Shown: positions 30,756 through 41,079, counted from the stretch's first letter. The stretch: DNA of 64,000 bases from Jatrophihabitans sp. (GCA_036389035.1 DASVQQ010000018.1:62001-126000); one strand, 5' to 3'. Numbers and translations: made by a program. Notes: generated by a model from the sequence alone, not told the origin.

Positions 30756-32617
30756 GACTCGGCGAGCCGGGCCAGCTCCTCGTCCACCACCGAGGGGTCG
30801 AGCTTGGTGATGATCGGGGTCGGCGCCGCCAGCGGCCGACCCACCGCGATCGGCTGGGACACCCAGCGGGCCTGGGTCTGGTAGTCCCCGGTCAGCACCC
30901 AGTAGGACGGCGAGCCGGCCGCGGTGGGCTCGTCGACCTCCACCAGGTCGGGCATCGCCGCCCAGCTGCCGGTTCCGCCGAGGGCCTGGTGCACCTTCTG
31001 CGACGAGGTCGGCAGGAACGGCGTGATCAGCGTCTTGACGTCGTCGACCACCTGCAGGGTGGTGTGCAGCACCGAGGCCATCCGCTCGGGATTCTCGTTC
31101 TTCAGCTTCCACGGCGCGGTGTCGGACAGGTACTTGTTCGCCTCGCCGACCAGCTTCATCACCTCGCCCAGCGCGGCCTTCTGCCGGTTCTTCTCGATCA
31201 GCGCCCCGACCGTGGCGAAGGCGGCCGAGGACGAGGTGAGCAGGGTCCGGTCGGCGTCGGTCAGCTGGCCGGCGGCCGGGATCGCGCCGAGGTTCTTGGC
31301 GGTCATCGAGATCGTCCGGTTGACCAGGTTGCCCCAGCCGGCCACCAGCTCGTCGTTGTTGCGCCGGACGAACTCCGCCCAGGTGAAGTCGGTGTCCTGG
31401 TTCTCCGGGCCGGCGCTGGTCAGGTAGTAGCGCAGCGCGTCGGCGTCATAGCGGGAGAGCATGTCACCGACGTAGATGACGACGTTGCGCGAGGAGGAGA
31501 ACTTCTTGCCCTCCATGGTGAGGAACTCCGAGGACACCACGTCGAAGGGCCGGTTCAGCGCCCCGAGCTGGCCCGGCTTGGCGCCGTTGGGCGCCCGGTC
31601 GCTGATTCCGGAGTAGCCGAACAGCATCGCCGGCCAGATCTCGGCGTGAAAGACGATGTTGTCCTTGCCCATGAAGTAGTAGGCCCGCGCGTTCTCCTCC
31701 TGCCACCAGGCCCGCCAGGCCTCGGGGTCACCGGAGCGGGCCGCCCACTCGATCGAGGCCGACAGGTAGCCGATGACCGCGTCGAACCAGACGTAGATCC
31801 GCTTGTCACCGCGGTCGCGCCAGCCTTCCAGCGGCACCGGGATGCCCCAGTCCAGGTCGCGGGTGATGGCTCGCGGCTTGAGATCGTCGAGCAGGTTCAG
31901 CGCGAACTTCTGCACGTTGGGCCGCCAGTGCGACTGGCCGCGCAGCCATTGCGAGATGACGTCGGCGAAGGCCGGCAGGTCGAGGAAGAACTGCTCGGTG
32001 TCGACGAACTTCGGCGTCTCGCCGTTGATCTTGGAACGGGGGTTGATCAGGTCCGCCGGGTCCAGCTGGTTGCCGCAGTTGTCGCACTGGTCACCGCGCG
32101 CGTTGGGGTACCCGCAGATCGGGCAGGTGCCCTCGATGTAGCGGTCGGGCAGCGTCCGGCCGGTGGACGGGCTGATCGCGCCGAGCTCGGTGCGGGCGAA
32201 GATGTAGCCGTTGTCGAGCAGGCCCAGGAACAGCGCCTGGGTCACCTCGTAGTGATTGGTCGTGGTGGTGCGGGTGAACAGGTCATAGGAAAGGCCCAGC
32301 TGCTGCAGGTCCTTGGCGATCACCAGGCTGTTGCGGTCGGCGAGCTCGCGCGGCGAGACGCCCTCACGCTCGGCCTGCACCTGGATCGGCGTGCCGTGCT
32401 CGTCGGTTCCCGACACCATCAGGACGTTGTTGCCGGCCATCCGGTGGTAGCGGCTGAAGACGTCGGACGGAACGCCGAAGCCGGCGACGTGGCCGATGTG
32501 CCGCGGGCCGTTGGCGTAGGGCCAGGCCACGGCGGTCAGGATGTTGACGGGCCCGCCGCGATGCTCGCTCACGTTGCTAATCGGTTCGCTCCTCGCTGCG
32601 CTGCTCGGTTCTCTCAC
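30752..32617 (-). CDS. metG: Methionyl-tRNA synthetase
   Basis: Up to 621 aa. Class I signature [17 protein letters not shown] (HIGH), KFSSSRN (KMSKS variant), and a Cys4 zinc knuckle [18 protein letters not shown] at about residues 140-160. A GTG at 32572 (reading [11 protein letters not shown]) is a more family-like start; the outer GTG at 32617 has GGAGG directly against it, which is too close. It charges tRNA-Met and heads metG-tatD, with rsmI 61 bases upstream. Confidence 0.95.
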   Translation of the reverse strand: MREPSSAARSEPISNVSEHRGGPVNILTAVAWPYANGPRHIGHVAGFGVPSDVFSRYHRMAGNNVLMVSGTDEHGTPIQVQAEREGVSPRELADRNSLVIAKDLQQLGLSYDLFTRTTTTNHYEVTQALFLGLLDNGYIFARTELGAISPSTGRTLPDRYIEGTCPICGYPNARGDQCDNCGNQLDPADLINPRSKINGETPKFVDTEQFFLDLPAFADVISQWLRGQSHWRPNVQKFALNLLDDLKPRAITRDLDWGIPVPLEGWRDRGDKRIYVWFDAVIGYLSASIEWAARSGDPEAWRAWWQEENARAYYFMGKDNIVFHAEIWPAMLFGYSGISDRAPNGAKPGQLGALNRPFDVVSSEFLTMEGKKFSSSRNVVIYVGDMLSRYDADALRYYLTSAGPENQDTDFTWAEFVRRNNDELVAGWGNLVNRTISMTAKNLGAIPAAGQLTDADRTLLTSSSAAFATVGALIEKNRQKAALGEVMKLVGEANKYLSDTAPWKLKNENPERMASVLHTTLQVVDDVKTLITPFLPTSSQKVHQALGGTGSWAAMPDLVEVDEPTAAGSPSYWVLTGDYQTQARWVSQPIAVGRPLAAPTPIITKLDPSVVDEELARLAES

Positions 32618-32678
32618 CCTCCAGCCTAGTGAGAGGCCTCAATCCAGAAACGGGCCGCCGAGCGCGGCAGCCGCACAG

Positions 32679-33551
32679 TCAGCTCCCCCGTTTGGCCGAG
32701 ACCACCGCGTCGAACACCAGCCGCTTGGCCACCCCGGCTGTCGCGGCCACCTCGGCGATCGCCTCCTTGCGGCTTTGACCGGCCTGCTCCCGGACGCTGA
32801 CCAGCTCGGCGAGCTCGGCCGCCTCGGGCTGCGCGGAGGAGGCCGGCTCACCTGCGACCACCAGCGTGATCTCGCCCCGGACGTCACCGGCCGCCCAGTC
32901 GGCAAGCTCGGCCAGCGTGCCCCGGACCACCTGCTCGTAGGTCTTGGTCAGTTCCCGGCAGAGCGCGGCCGGGCGGCCAGGGCCCAGCGCCCCGGCCAGG
33001 TCGGCCAGTGACTCGGCGATCCGGTGCGGGGACTCGAAGAACACCATGGTGCGGCGTTCACCGGCCAGCTCGGCCAGCAACCGCCGCCGGCTGCCGGACT
33101 TGCGCGGCAGGAAGCCCTCGAAGCAGAACCGGTCGACCGGCAGCCCCGAGACCGCGATCGCGGTGGTGACGGCCGAGGGGCCGGGCAGCGCGGTCACCAC
33201 CAGGCCGGCCTCGATCGCGGCCGCGACCAGCCGGTAGCCGGGGTCAGACACCGACGGCATGCCGGCGTCGGTCACCACCAGGACGTCCTGGCCGTCCTGC
33301 AGGGCGCTGATCAACTGCGGGACCCGGGCCTGCTCGTTGCCCTCGAAGAAGGACAGCACCCGGCCCGAGACGCTGACCCCGAGGTCACTCGCCAGCCGGT
33401 GCAGCCGCCTGGTGTCCTCGGCCGCGATCACCGGCGCGGTGGCCAACGCCCGGGCCAGCCCGGCCGAGGCGTCGGTGGCCCGGCCCAGCGGCGCGCCGGC
33501 CAGCACCAGCCGACCGGCCGGCTGCCGCTCTGCCGGCTGGCGGGCTGTCAT
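32679..33551 (-). CDS. rsmI: 16S rRNA (cytidine-1402-2'-O)-methyltransferase
   Basis: 290 aa of the tetrapyrrole-methylase fold. GRLVLAGAPLGRATDASAGLARAL, VIAAEDTRRLHRLASDLG, VLVVTDAGMPSVSDPGYRLV (SAM loop), ALPGPSAVTTAIAVSGLP, FCFEGFLPRKSG and MVFFESPHRIAESL are all characteristic. It modifies the decoding-centre nucleotide C1402. Divergent from the mannosyltransferase gene; the gene ends 61 bases before metG. Confidence 0.95.
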   Translation of the reverse strand: MTARQPAERQPAGRLVLAGAPLGRATDASAGLARALATAPVIAAEDTRRLHRLASDLGVSVSGRVLSFFEGNEQARVPQLISALQDGQDVLVVTDAGMPSVSDPGYRLVAAAIEAGLVVTALPGPSAVTTAIAVSGLPVDRFCFEGFLPRKSGSRRRLLAELAGERRTMVFFESPHRIAESLADLAGALGPGRPAALCRELTKTYEQVVRGTLAELADWAAGDVRGEITLVVAGEPASSAQPEAAELAELVSVREQAGQSRKEAIAEVAATAGVAKRLVFDAVVSAKRGS

Positions 33552-33589
33552 CGTGGGTGTTCCATATCCGCAGACCCTACGATCACCGG

Positions 33590-35287
33590 GTGACCGCCGC
33601 GACGCTGCAAGCCAGCAGCACCAGTTCGGCGCCGGACCAGCCCCTCCGCCAGGCGCCGCCGGCGCTGCGGCAATGGCGGCCGCACTCAGCCGCCCAGAGC
33701 TGGCTGTGGACCCTGCTGGTCACCGCGGTCGCGGCCGGCACCCGGTTCTGGGCGCTCGGCTTCCCCGAGGGCAAGAGCTTCGACGAGGTGTACTACGCCA
33801 TCGAGGCGCAGGAGATGCTGCGCTACGGCTACGAGGACAACCGCGGCTACATGTTCATCGTGCATCCGCCGCTGGGAAAGTGGCTGATCGCGGTGCCGTC
33901 CTGGATGTTCGGCGACGACGCGGTGGGATGGCGGGCCGCGCCGGCGCTGGCGGGGACCATCAGCGTCCTGATCCTGGTCCGGCTGGCCCAGCGGATGTTC
34001 CGCTCGGTGATCCTCGGGGTGCTGGCCGGTGGCCTGCTGGCCCTGGACGGCATCTCGCTGGTGATGTCGCGGGTGGCGCTGCTCGACATCTTCCTGCAGA
34101 CCTTCGTGCTCGCCGGCTTCGCGGCCCTGGTGATCGACCGCGACCAGCTGCGGGCCAGGCTGGCCTCGCTCTACAGCGCCGGGGTCGACCTGAGCTACGG
34201 CGCGCCCCGGCTCGGCCCCCGGCCCTGGCGGCTGGCAGCCGGCCTGCTGTTCGGGCTGGCGCTGGCGGTGAAGTGGAGCGCGCTGTCCTATTGGCTGGCG
34301 TTCGCGCTGCTGTCGGTGCTGTGGGACCGGGGCGCGTTCAGGAGCGCCGGCGTCGAGCAGCCGTGGCTGGCGACGTTCAAGCGGTCGGTGCCAGCCGCCG
34401 CGGGCTCGCTGCTGGCCATGCCGGTCCTGGCCTACCTGCTGAGCTGGACGGGCTGGTTCGTCGGCGAGAACTCCTGGAACCGGCACTGGGGTGACACCCA
34501 TCCGGGCACCGGGCTGTTCAGCCTGCTGCCCTCGAGCCTGCGCAGCCTGCTGAACTACCACCACCAGGCCTACGAATTCCACAGCCACCTCTTCGACCCG
34601 CACGCCTACAAGGCCAACCCGTGGTCCTGGCTGGTGCTGGGACGGCCGACCTCGTTCTACGCGCCGCCCAACGTGACCGGCTGCGGAGCTGAGAGCTGCA
34701 CCCGGGAGATCCTGCTGATCGGCACCCCGCTGATGTACTGGGCCTTCGTGCCGGCGCTGATCTGGTGCCTGTGGCACTGGGCCACCACCCGGGACTGGCG
34801 GGCCGGCGCGGTCTGGCTGGCCTTTCTGGCCGGCTGGGGGGTCTGGCTGCAGAACACCCGGCGGACCGGCTTCCTGTTCTACATGACGCCGCTGATGCCG
34901 TTCCTGGTGCTCGGACTGACCTTCGCGGTCGGCGCGCTGCTGTCGCGGGCGGCCGAGGACGAGGTGGCCAGTGCTCGTCAGCCCGCTGAGCACGGGTATC
35001 AGGACCATCTCTCGGCCGGCGCGGATCGCGTCGGGGGCGGAGGCCGGGCCGGGGACGGGGGTCGGGCCGGGGACGGGGACGGCCGGGATGGGCCGCGCAG
35101 CGTCGGCCTGCGCGAGTGGATAGCCCTGCACGACATCCCGACCAGCCGGCTGATGCGCTCGGCCGCGGTGGCGCTGTGGCTGGGCGCGGTGGTGGCGAAC
35201 TTCGTCTGGATGTGGCCGCTCTTCACCGGTGGCATGCTGACCAACCAGGACTGGCAGCTCAGGATGTGGCTGCCCGGCTGGATCTAG
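33590..35287 (+). CDS. pmt: Polyprenyl-phosphate-mannose--protein O-mannosyltransferase (GT39)
   Basis: About 565 aa from the GTG at 33590; the frame also opens at 33557 but that sequence overlaps the rsmI promoter. It has about ten membrane segments. The N-terminal extracytoplasmic loop has SFDEVYYAIEAQEML (the catalytic DE) and IVHPPLGKWLIAVPSWMFG. A large loop follows YHHQAYEFHSHLFDPHAY. It O-mannosylates secreted proteins during export. Near the C-terminus a Gly/Arg/Asp-rich insert (GRAGDGGRAGDGDGRDG) is another small tandem duplication. Divergent partner of rsmI, a conserved pairing. Confidence 0.93.
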   Translation: MTAATLQASSTSSAPDQPLRQAPPALRQWRPHSAAQSWLWTLLVTAVAAGTRFWALGFPEGKSFDEVYYAIEAQEMLRYGYEDNRGYMFIVHPPLGKWLIAVPSWMFGDDAVGWRAAPALAGTISVLILVRLAQRMFRSVILGVLAGGLLALDGISLVMSRVALLDIFLQTFVLAGFAALVIDRDQLRARLASLYSAGVDLSYGAPRLGPRPWRLAAGLLFGLALAVKWSALSYWLAFALLSVLWDRGAFRSAGVEQPWLATFKRSVPAAAGSLLAMPVLAYLLSWTGWFVGENSWNRHWGDTHPGTGLFSLLPSSLRSLLNYHHQAYEFHSHLFDPHAYKANPWSWLVLGRPTSFYAPPNVTGCGAESCTREILLIGTPLMYWAFVPALIWCLWHWATTRDWRAGAVWLAFLAGWGVWLQNTRRTGFLFYMTPLMPFLVLGLTFAVGALLSRAAEDEVASARQPAEHGYQDHLSAGADRVGGGGRAGDGGRAGDGDGRDGPRSVGLREWIALHDIPTSRLMRSAAVALWLGAVVANFVWMWPLFTGGMLTNQDWQLRMWLPGWI

Positions 35288-35343
35288 CGGCAGCCGGCAC
35301 CCGGGTGCGGGCATCGCGGCCGGATCAGTGGCAGAGTTGAGTC

Positions 35344-35856
35344 ATGGCTATGTCATCGAATGTCTCCGCGAGCGTCCCGCGGCCCGGGCTCGACCTTCAG
35401 TACCCGATGTCACTGGGCGTGTACGACAGCTACGAGCAGGCCCAGAAGGTCGTGGACTACCTGTCTGACAACGAGTTCGAAGTCCAGAACATGGCGATCG
35501 TGGGCACCGAGCTCAAGACGGTCGAGCGGGTCACCGGACGGATCACCCGGGCCAAGGTCGCCGCCGCCGGCGCCATGTCCGGGCTCTGGATGGGCCTGTT
35601 CGTCGGGCTGGCATTCTCGATCTTCGGCGACGGCAACGAGCTCGGCTTCCTGATCAGCACGCCCATCTTCGGGGCGATCTTCGGCCTGATCTGGAGCCAG
35701 ATCGGCTTCACCGCGATCACCCGGGGCGGCACCCGGGACTTCTCATCGGTCAGCCAGGTGGTCGCGACGAAGTACGAGGTGCTGGTCGAGCACCGGTTCG
35801 CCGAGCGGGCCCGCGAGCTGTTGGCCAACATGCCCGGCGGGATGACTGCACGCTAA
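35344..35856 (+). CDS. YflT/GSP17M-like membrane stress protein
   Basis: 170 aa. Residues 20-60 match the N-terminal general-stress-protein-17M domain (MSLGVYDSYEQAQKVVDYLSDNEFEVQNMAIVGTEL). Two adjacent membrane segments follow (GAMSGLWMGLFVGLAFSIF and FLISTPIFGAIFGLIWSQIGF), the second Gly-rich as in glycine-zipper proteins. The C-terminus (VVATKYEVLVEHRFAERARELL) is soluble. Function is unknown beyond association with stress responses. Separate from pmt by 56 bases; the 258 bases downstream hold no gene and only weak secondary structure. Confidence 0.75.
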   Translation: MAMSSNVSASVPRPGLDLQYPMSLGVYDSYEQAQKVVDYLSDNEFEVQNMAIVGTELKTVERVTGRITRAKVAAAGAMSGLWMGLFVGLAFSIFGDGNELGFLISTPIFGAIFGLIWSQIGFTAITRGGTRDFSSVSQVVATKYEVLVEHRFAERARELLANMPGGMTAR

Positions 35857-36114
35857 CCGCTGAAGCCCGCCACGTCGTCGGCAGCGACGCGGTGGGGCCC
35901 TGCCTTGCCGCCGCGATCGACAGCCTCCGGTCGCCGCGCGGTGCTGAGTGGTCCGCCCCGAAGACCTCAGCCGTTCGGGAATTTGAGGGTGGGGAAATGG
36001 GTATTGCGGACTTATTTGCGAGGGCCTAATGTTTGGCTTCGTCATTAATTCCGCACTTGGGCAGGTTTAGCTGCCGCAACACCCCTTCAGCAGCAGCTGA
36101 GGCATTTCCTTTGC

Positions 36115-37536
36115 ATGTCGGCGAATCCCCGCACGCGACATCCAGCCAGCAAACTCAGCGGGGCATTTCCGACTGAGGTGTGTTCTGTGCTGTCCCATGA
36201 AAGCCTTACCGCCGCTTATCTCGCCGCTCACAAGCAGTTCGGCTCGAGGGCCAGCGAGGTGGCCGACACCGTGCAGGAAAGCGTGCAGGCGACCAGCTTC
36301 GGCGCCCGGGCACTGAGCCGGCCGGTGTTCCTCGGTGCCGAGGAGTACCGCCGACTCAGCGATGACCTGAGCAATATCCATGACGCGGTCGTGGCCCTGC
36401 CCCATCGCCTGTTCGGCGGTGATCTGAGGAGATACGCACAGGCCGTGGGAATGCCCGAGGTCCAGATCTCGGCAGTCATGGCCAGCCACCGCGACACCCC
36501 GCCGCGACTGTCCCGAGCAGATCTGTGCATGGACGAGTCGGGTTTTAAGTTGATGGAACTGAATATGGGCAGCACGATCGCCGGATTCGACAACGGTTTC
36601 CTGAATGAGGGAATGCTGGGAGACCCCTTTGTCAAGCAATTCGTCACCGAGCACCGCCTGAGCTATATCGACACCGTCGCCGAGCTGGCTCACACCATTC
36701 GCACGGAGTGCAATGTGCCCGACGGCAGCCGGCCGATGATGGCCATTGTCGACTGGCCCGAGAGTTACCTGACGCTGGAACCCCAACTGCGCAAGAGCTC
36801 GGAACTGCTCGCCCGCCACGACCTCGACCCGCATCCGTGCCACATCGGCCAGTTGCGCTTCGCCGACGGCGGGGTGTGGCTGGGTGAGCGTCGCATCGAC
36901 ATCATCTACCGGCTGTTCACCATGACCGACCTGATGGAGGAGGCCGGCCCGGGGCTCATCTATCCGGTTCTGCAAGCCGTCGAACGGGGCGAGGTCGAGA
37001 TCTTCGCGCCGATGGAGGTGTACCTCTACGGCAGCAAGGGCTCGCTGGTGATGCTGTCGGACGAGGCGAACCGGCACCTGCTCAGTGAGGCCCAGCGGAT
37101 CAGCATCGACCGGATGCTGCCGTGGACCAGGATGGTGCGTCCCGGACCGGTGACCGTCGACGGCACGCAAGTCGACCTCGAGCGCTACGTGCTCGCCCAT
37201 CAGCACGAGCTGGTCCTCAAACCGACCCTGCTCTACGGCGGCCAGGGAATCGTGCCGGGATGGCTCAGCACACCCGCTGAGTGGCAGGAGCAGATCTCGG
37301 CCGCGATGGACGGCCCGTTCCTGGTCCAGCGGCGGATCCGTCCGGTGGTCGAGTTGTTTCCGACCGATCAGGGGCTGGAGCCGTGGATGCTGGTGTGGGC
37401 GCCGTTCACCATGACCCGCGGCCCGGCCGGCATCTACATCCGCGCCCAGCGCGGCACCGAGGCCGGCGTCATCAACATCGCCATGGGGGCTACCGGCACC
37501 TGCTGCTTCGTCGCCTCCGACTCCTCGACGGGGTGA
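36115..37536 (+). CDS. ATP-grasp-like enzyme of unknown substrate
   Basis: 473 aa from the ATG at 36115; a GTG at 36187 with GAGG upstream may be the real start. The central part (SGFKLMELNMGSTIAGFDNGFLNEGML) and the C-terminal part (HELVLKPTLLYGGQGIVPGW, then FLVQRRIRPVVELFP) resemble circularly permuted ATP-grasp / glutathionylspermidine-synthase-type ligases: Lys and a Gly-rich loop, then acidic metal ligands. The last residues GATGTCCFVAS are Cys-rich. No partner gene indicates the substrate. Codon bias looks slightly weaker than the neighbours. Fold assignment is moderate and function unknown. Confidence 0.6.
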   Translation: MSANPRTRHPASKLSGAFPTEVCSVLSHESLTAAYLAAHKQFGSRASEVADTVQESVQATSFGARALSRPVFLGAEEYRRLSDDLSNIHDAVVALPHRLFGGDLRRYAQAVGMPEVQISAVMASHRDTPPRLSRADLCMDESGFKLMELNMGSTIAGFDNGFLNEGMLGDPFVKQFVTEHRLSYIDTVAELAHTIRTECNVPDGSRPMMAIVDWPESYLTLEPQLRKSSELLARHDLDPHPCHIGQLRFADGGVWLGERRIDIIYRLFTMTDLMEEAGPGLIYPVLQAVERGEVEIFAPMEVYLYGSKGSLVMLSDEANRHLLSEAQRISIDRMLPWTRMVRPGPVTVDGTQVDLERYVLAHQHELVLKPTLLYGGQGIVPGWLSTPAEWQEQISAAMDGPFLVQRRIRPVVELFPTDQGLEPWMLVWAPFTMTRGPAGIYIRAQRGTEAGVINIAMGATGTCCFVASDSSTG

Positions 37537-37580
37537 CCGCCGGGCAGATCCGAACCTGCAGGTGACGCCACCGCGACCGC

Positions 37581-39356
37581 ATGGCAGGGTTGGAACGTGA
37601 CCCGACCCTGCCGCCTGCCGCCGCTGAGCACATGACGCAACTGCAGAAGAGCGCTCAATCGCCGCTGCTGGCTGCCCTGCGCGAGCTGCGCAGCGCCACC
37701 GCCGAGCTGCCGCTCAACCTGCAGACGCCCGGCGCGGCTGACGCCCGAGCGCTGCGCGACCAGCTGGTGGCCCAGCTGGAGGACTACCTGATCCCCCGGC
37801 TGGAACAGCAGGACGCTCCGATGCTGGTGGTCATCGGCGGCTCCACCGGCGCGGGCAAGTCGACGCTGGTCAACGCGCTGGTCGGCCACGAGGTCAGCCA
37901 GGCCGGCGTGCTTCGTCCGACCACCAGGTCTCCGGTCCTCGTCTTCCATCCCGACGACACGGGCTGGTTCACCGGCGACCGGATCCTGCCCGGACTGGCC
38001 CGCACGACCGGTCCGGAGGTGGCCGGTGATCAGCCCGGCCGGTCCTTGCGCCTGGTCGCCGCGCCGTCGCTGACCCCGGGACTGGCCCTGCTGGATGCCC
38101 CCGACATCGACTCCCTGGTCGAGACCAACCGCGAACTGGCGGTGCAACTGCTGGCCGCGGCCGACCTCTGGCTGTTCGTGACCACAGCGGCGCGCTATGC
38201 CGACGCCGTCCCCTGGGACCTGTTGCGGGTGGCGCGCGAACGGGCCACCGCCCTGGCCGTGGTGCTGGATCGGATGCCGTCTGAGGCGCTCGGCGAGGTG
38301 GACGCGCACCTGCGGCAACTGCTCGACCGCGAGGGACTTGGCGACGCGCCGTTGCTGGTGGTGCCCGAGGCGAGGTTGCAGAACGGCCGGCTGCCGGACT
38401 CGGCGGTGGCGCCGGTCCGCGACTGGATCGGTGCGCTGGCCGCCGACGCCTCCGCCCGGGCAGAGGTCATCCGGTCCACCATGACCGGCGCGGTCAACAG
38501 CCTGCAGCTGCGCGGGGCAGGGCTGGCCTCGGCGGTGGACGCCCAGGAGCAGGCGGCGCGGGAGCTGACCCAGGCCGTCGACGGCGCCTATGACCAGGCC
38601 CGGGCCACGGTGGGGCGCGAGGTGAGCGACGGCACGCTGCTGCGCGGCGAGGTGCTGGCCCGCTGGCAGGAGTTCGTCGGCACCGGAGAGCTGATGCGCA
38701 CGCTGGAGTCCCGGATCGGCTGGGTGCGCGACCGGGTGGTCGCGGCGGTCACCGGCCGGCCGTCGGGCGCCGCTCCGGTGGAGGCGGCGTTGGAGATGAA
38801 CCTGCAGGGCCTGCTGCGCGACGCCGCCGAGCGGGCTGCGGCCACCGCGGCCGCGGCCTGGTCGACCCGCAGTGACGGGCAGGCGTTGTTGACCCGCAGC
38901 ACCACCAAGCTGGACCGGGCCGCCGCGGACATCGCCACCCGCGCGGAGGACGCGATCGGGACCTGGCAGGGCGAGGTGCTGGAGCTGGTCCGGGCCGAGG
39001 GCGGTGACCGGCGCCAGCTGGCCAAGCTGGCCTCCTACGGGGTGAACGGCGCCGGCTCGGTGCTGATCGTCGCCCTGTTCGCCAACACCGGCGGCCTGAC
39101 CGGTGGTGAGATCGCCATCGCCGGCGGCACCGCGGCGGTGAGCCAGAAGGTGCTGGAGGCCATCTTCGGGGACCAGGCGGTCCGCTCGCTGGCCGTTCAG
39201 GCCCGCCAGGCGCTGCTGCGCCACGTCGACGAGCTGCTGGCCGCCGACGCCCGGCGATTCCACGAGCTGGTGGCCGACGCGGCGCCACCGGACGGGGCGA
39301 CTGCCCGGTTCCGCGCCGCCGTGCACGCGGTCGAAGCTGCCCGAGCTGCCCGGTGA
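37581..39356 (+). CDS. Dynamin-like / TRAFAC GTPase, first of a coupled pair
   Basis: 591 aa from the ATG at 37581; an ATG at 37632 is possible. P-loop VVIGGSTGAGKSTLVNALVG (about residues 83-102), a switch Thr region RPTTRSP, and a G3-like LLDAPDIDS. The usual NKxD is replaced by VLDRMPSE. A long alpha-helical C-terminal half follows, with a hydrophobic Gly/Ala-rich hairpin (GAGSVLIVALFANTGGLTGGEIAIAGG) that could insert in membrane, as in bacterial dynamins. The stop overlaps the next GTPase gene by GTGA, suggesting a heteromeric membrane-remodelling pair. Confidence 0.78.
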   Translation: MAGLERDPTLPPAAAEHMTQLQKSAQSPLLAALRELRSATAELPLNLQTPGAADARALRDQLVAQLEDYLIPRLEQQDAPMLVVIGGSTGAGKSTLVNALVGHEVSQAGVLRPTTRSPVLVFHPDDTGWFTGDRILPGLARTTGPEVAGDQPGRSLRLVAAPSLTPGLALLDAPDIDSLVETNRELAVQLLAAADLWLFVTTAARYADAVPWDLLRVARERATALAVVLDRMPSEALGEVDAHLRQLLDREGLGDAPLLVVPEARLQNGRLPDSAVAPVRDWIGALAADASARAEVIRSTMTGAVNSLQLRGAGLASAVDAQEQAARELTQAVDGAYDQARATVGREVSDGTLLRGEVLARWQEFVGTGELMRTLESRIGWVRDRVVAAVTGRPSGAAPVEAALEMNLQGLLRDAAERAAATAAAAWSTRSDGQALLTRSTTKLDRAAADIATRAEDAIGTWQGEVLELVRAEGGDRRQLAKLASYGVNGAGSVLIVALFANTGGLTGGEIAIAGGTAAVSQKVLEAIFGDQAVRSLAVQARQALLRHVDELLAADARRFHELVADAAPPDGATARFRAAVHAVEAARAAR

Positions 39357-40975
39357 GCCGGCGGGCCCCTGACCTCGGTGTTCGTCTCGAGGCGCTGGGC
39401 CGAGCGGTGGAATTCGGCGAGCGCCGCTGCGACCCGACCCTGCTGGCGCCGGCCCGCGCGCTGCTGGGCCGGGCCGCGACCCGTCGCAGGCTCGCTCCCG
39501 AGCGCACCGTGGTAGCGCTGGCCGGCGGCACCGGCAGCGGCAAGTCGAGCCTGTTCAACGCCCTCGCCGGCGAGACGCTGGCGCCGACCGGTGTCCGGCG
39601 GCCCACCACCAGCCGGTCCCGTGCGGCGATCTGGCCGGCGGCCGGCGCCGGCGCCGATCAGGTCTCGGACCTGCTTGACTGGCTGGAGGTCCGGGACCGG
39701 CATTTCGTGACCGGGAAGGCCGTCAGCCAGGCCGGCTCGGGCCAGCCGGAGCTGGCGGGGCTGGTGCTGGTCGACCTGCCTGACTTCGACTCGACCGCTG
39801 CGGCGCATCGGCTGGAAGCCGAGCGGATGACCGGGGTCGTCGATCTGCTGGTCTGGGTGCTGGATCCCCAGAAGTACGCCGACGCCGCGGTCCACCAGCG
39901 TTACCTGCGCCCGCTCGCCGCGCACCGCGAGGTGATGATGGTGGTGCTGAACCAGGCCGACCGGCTCGACGACGACGCCCTGGACAGCTGCCGGCGGCAC
40001 CTGGCTCGGCTGCTGTCCGACGACGGCCTGGACGGGGTGCCGGTGCTCACCGCCTCGGCGACCCGTGGCGACGGCCTGCCGCAGCTGCGGGGGGCGCTGG
40101 CCAAGCGGGTCGAGAGCAGCCAGGTCGCGCTGGCGCGGTTGCACGCCGACGCCGACGCCGCGGTCACCGCCCTCGAGCCACTCTGCGCCCAGAAATCGCG
40201 CGGAGGCGATCGTGACGCCGCGCGCAGCGAGGAGACCCTGGTCCGGGCGTTGGCCGTCGCTGCCGGCGCCGGCCCGGTGGCCGATGCCGCCGGGCGCTCC
40301 TACCAGATGCGGGCGAAGACCACGGTCGGCTGGCCGTTGACCCGGTGGGTCGGCCGGCTGCGGCCCGATCCGCTGCGACGGCTGCACCTGGACGCCAACT
40401 CCACCGGGGTCACCTCGCGGCCGGCCGCGACCGGGGCACAGCGCGCCCTGGTGTCCAACGCCTTGCGCGAGCTGGTCAACGACCGCACCCAGGGCCTGGC
40501 GCCCGACTGGCAGGCCTCGGCCACCGCGGTGATCGAGGTCCGGCAGAACGAGCTGCCCGGTGAGCTGGACCAGGCGGTGCGGTCCGCGCGGCTGTCGCAC
40601 GCCGACCGGCCGTTCTGGTGGTCGGCGGTGCGCGCGGTGCAGTGGCTGTTCATGCTTGCCGCAGTCGCCGGCCTGGTGTGGCTGGCGGTGCTGGCCGGCT
40701 TCGCCTACCTGCAGCTGCCCGGCCCCAGCGTTCACATCGGGCGCGCGCCGGTGCCGACGGTGCTGCTGGTCGGCGGGCTGGCGCTGGGGTTGCTCACCTC
40801 GGTGCTGGTGCGCCCGTTCGTGCTCACCGGCGCGGCTCGCCGGCGTGCCCGCGCCCGCCGGTCTCTGGACTCAGGAGTGCGGGAGGTCGCCCGGCGCAGC
40901 GTGCTGGTTCCGCTGGCCGCCGAGCTCGAAGCCGCCACGGCGTTCTGCCAGGCGCTGACCGCCGCCCGCCGCTAA
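39353..40975 (+). CDS. Membrane-anchored dynamin-like GTPase, second of the pair
   Basis: 540 aa from a GTG overlapping the upstream stop. P-loop VVALAGGTGSGKSSLFNALAG (about 53-73), switch RRPTTSRS, G3-like VLVDLPDFDST and G4-like MMVVLNQADRLD. Two membrane segments near the C-terminus (WLFMLAAVAGLVWLAVLAGFAYL and VLLVGGLALGLLTSVLV). Same layout as paired bacterial dynamin-like proteins in actinobacteria, which act in septation or membrane stress. Followed by two inverted repeats that should end the operon. Confidence 0.8.
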   Translation: MSRRAPDLGVRLEALGRAVEFGERRCDPTLLAPARALLGRAATRRRLAPERTVVALAGGTGSGKSSLFNALAGETLAPTGVRRPTTSRSRAAIWPAAGAGADQVSDLLDWLEVRDRHFVTGKAVSQAGSGQPELAGLVLVDLPDFDSTAAAHRLEAERMTGVVDLLVWVLDPQKYADAAVHQRYLRPLAAHREVMMVVLNQADRLDDDALDSCRRHLARLLSDDGLDGVPVLTASATRGDGLPQLRGALAKRVESSQVALARLHADADAAVTALEPLCAQKSRGGDRDAARSEETLVRALAVAAGAGPVADAAGRSYQMRAKTTVGWPLTRWVGRLRPDPLRRLHLDANSTGVTSRPAATGAQRALVSNALRELVNDRTQGLAPDWQASATAVIEVRQNELPGELDQAVRSARLSHADRPFWWSAVRAVQWLFMLAAVAGLVWLAVLAGFAYLQLPGPSVHIGRAPVPTVLLVGGLALGLLTSVLVRPFVLTGAARRRARARRSLDSGVREVARRSVLVPLAAELEAATAFCQALTAARR

Positions 40976-40989
40976 CCCGCCTGGAAACG

Positions 40990-41050
40990 CATTACGCGGC
41001 CCGAATCCGCTCGCTGGGTCGGCCTCACCGCGGTTTCGGGCCGCGCAATG
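40990..41050. repeat. Long inverted repeat with 16-bp arms
   Basis: Arms 40990-41005 and 41035-41050 are complementary except at one position, around a 29-base interior. It lies immediately after the GTPase stop. It could be a terminator, but the long loop is atypical. Confidence 0.5.
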
Positions 41051-41079
41051 GCGTGCGCGAGTCCGAGAGCAAAGCAAAC

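Noticed and set aside
35864..35896. Imperfect stem after the YflT-like gene
   Set aside because: Arms pair only with a three-base internal bulge; too weak to list as a feature.
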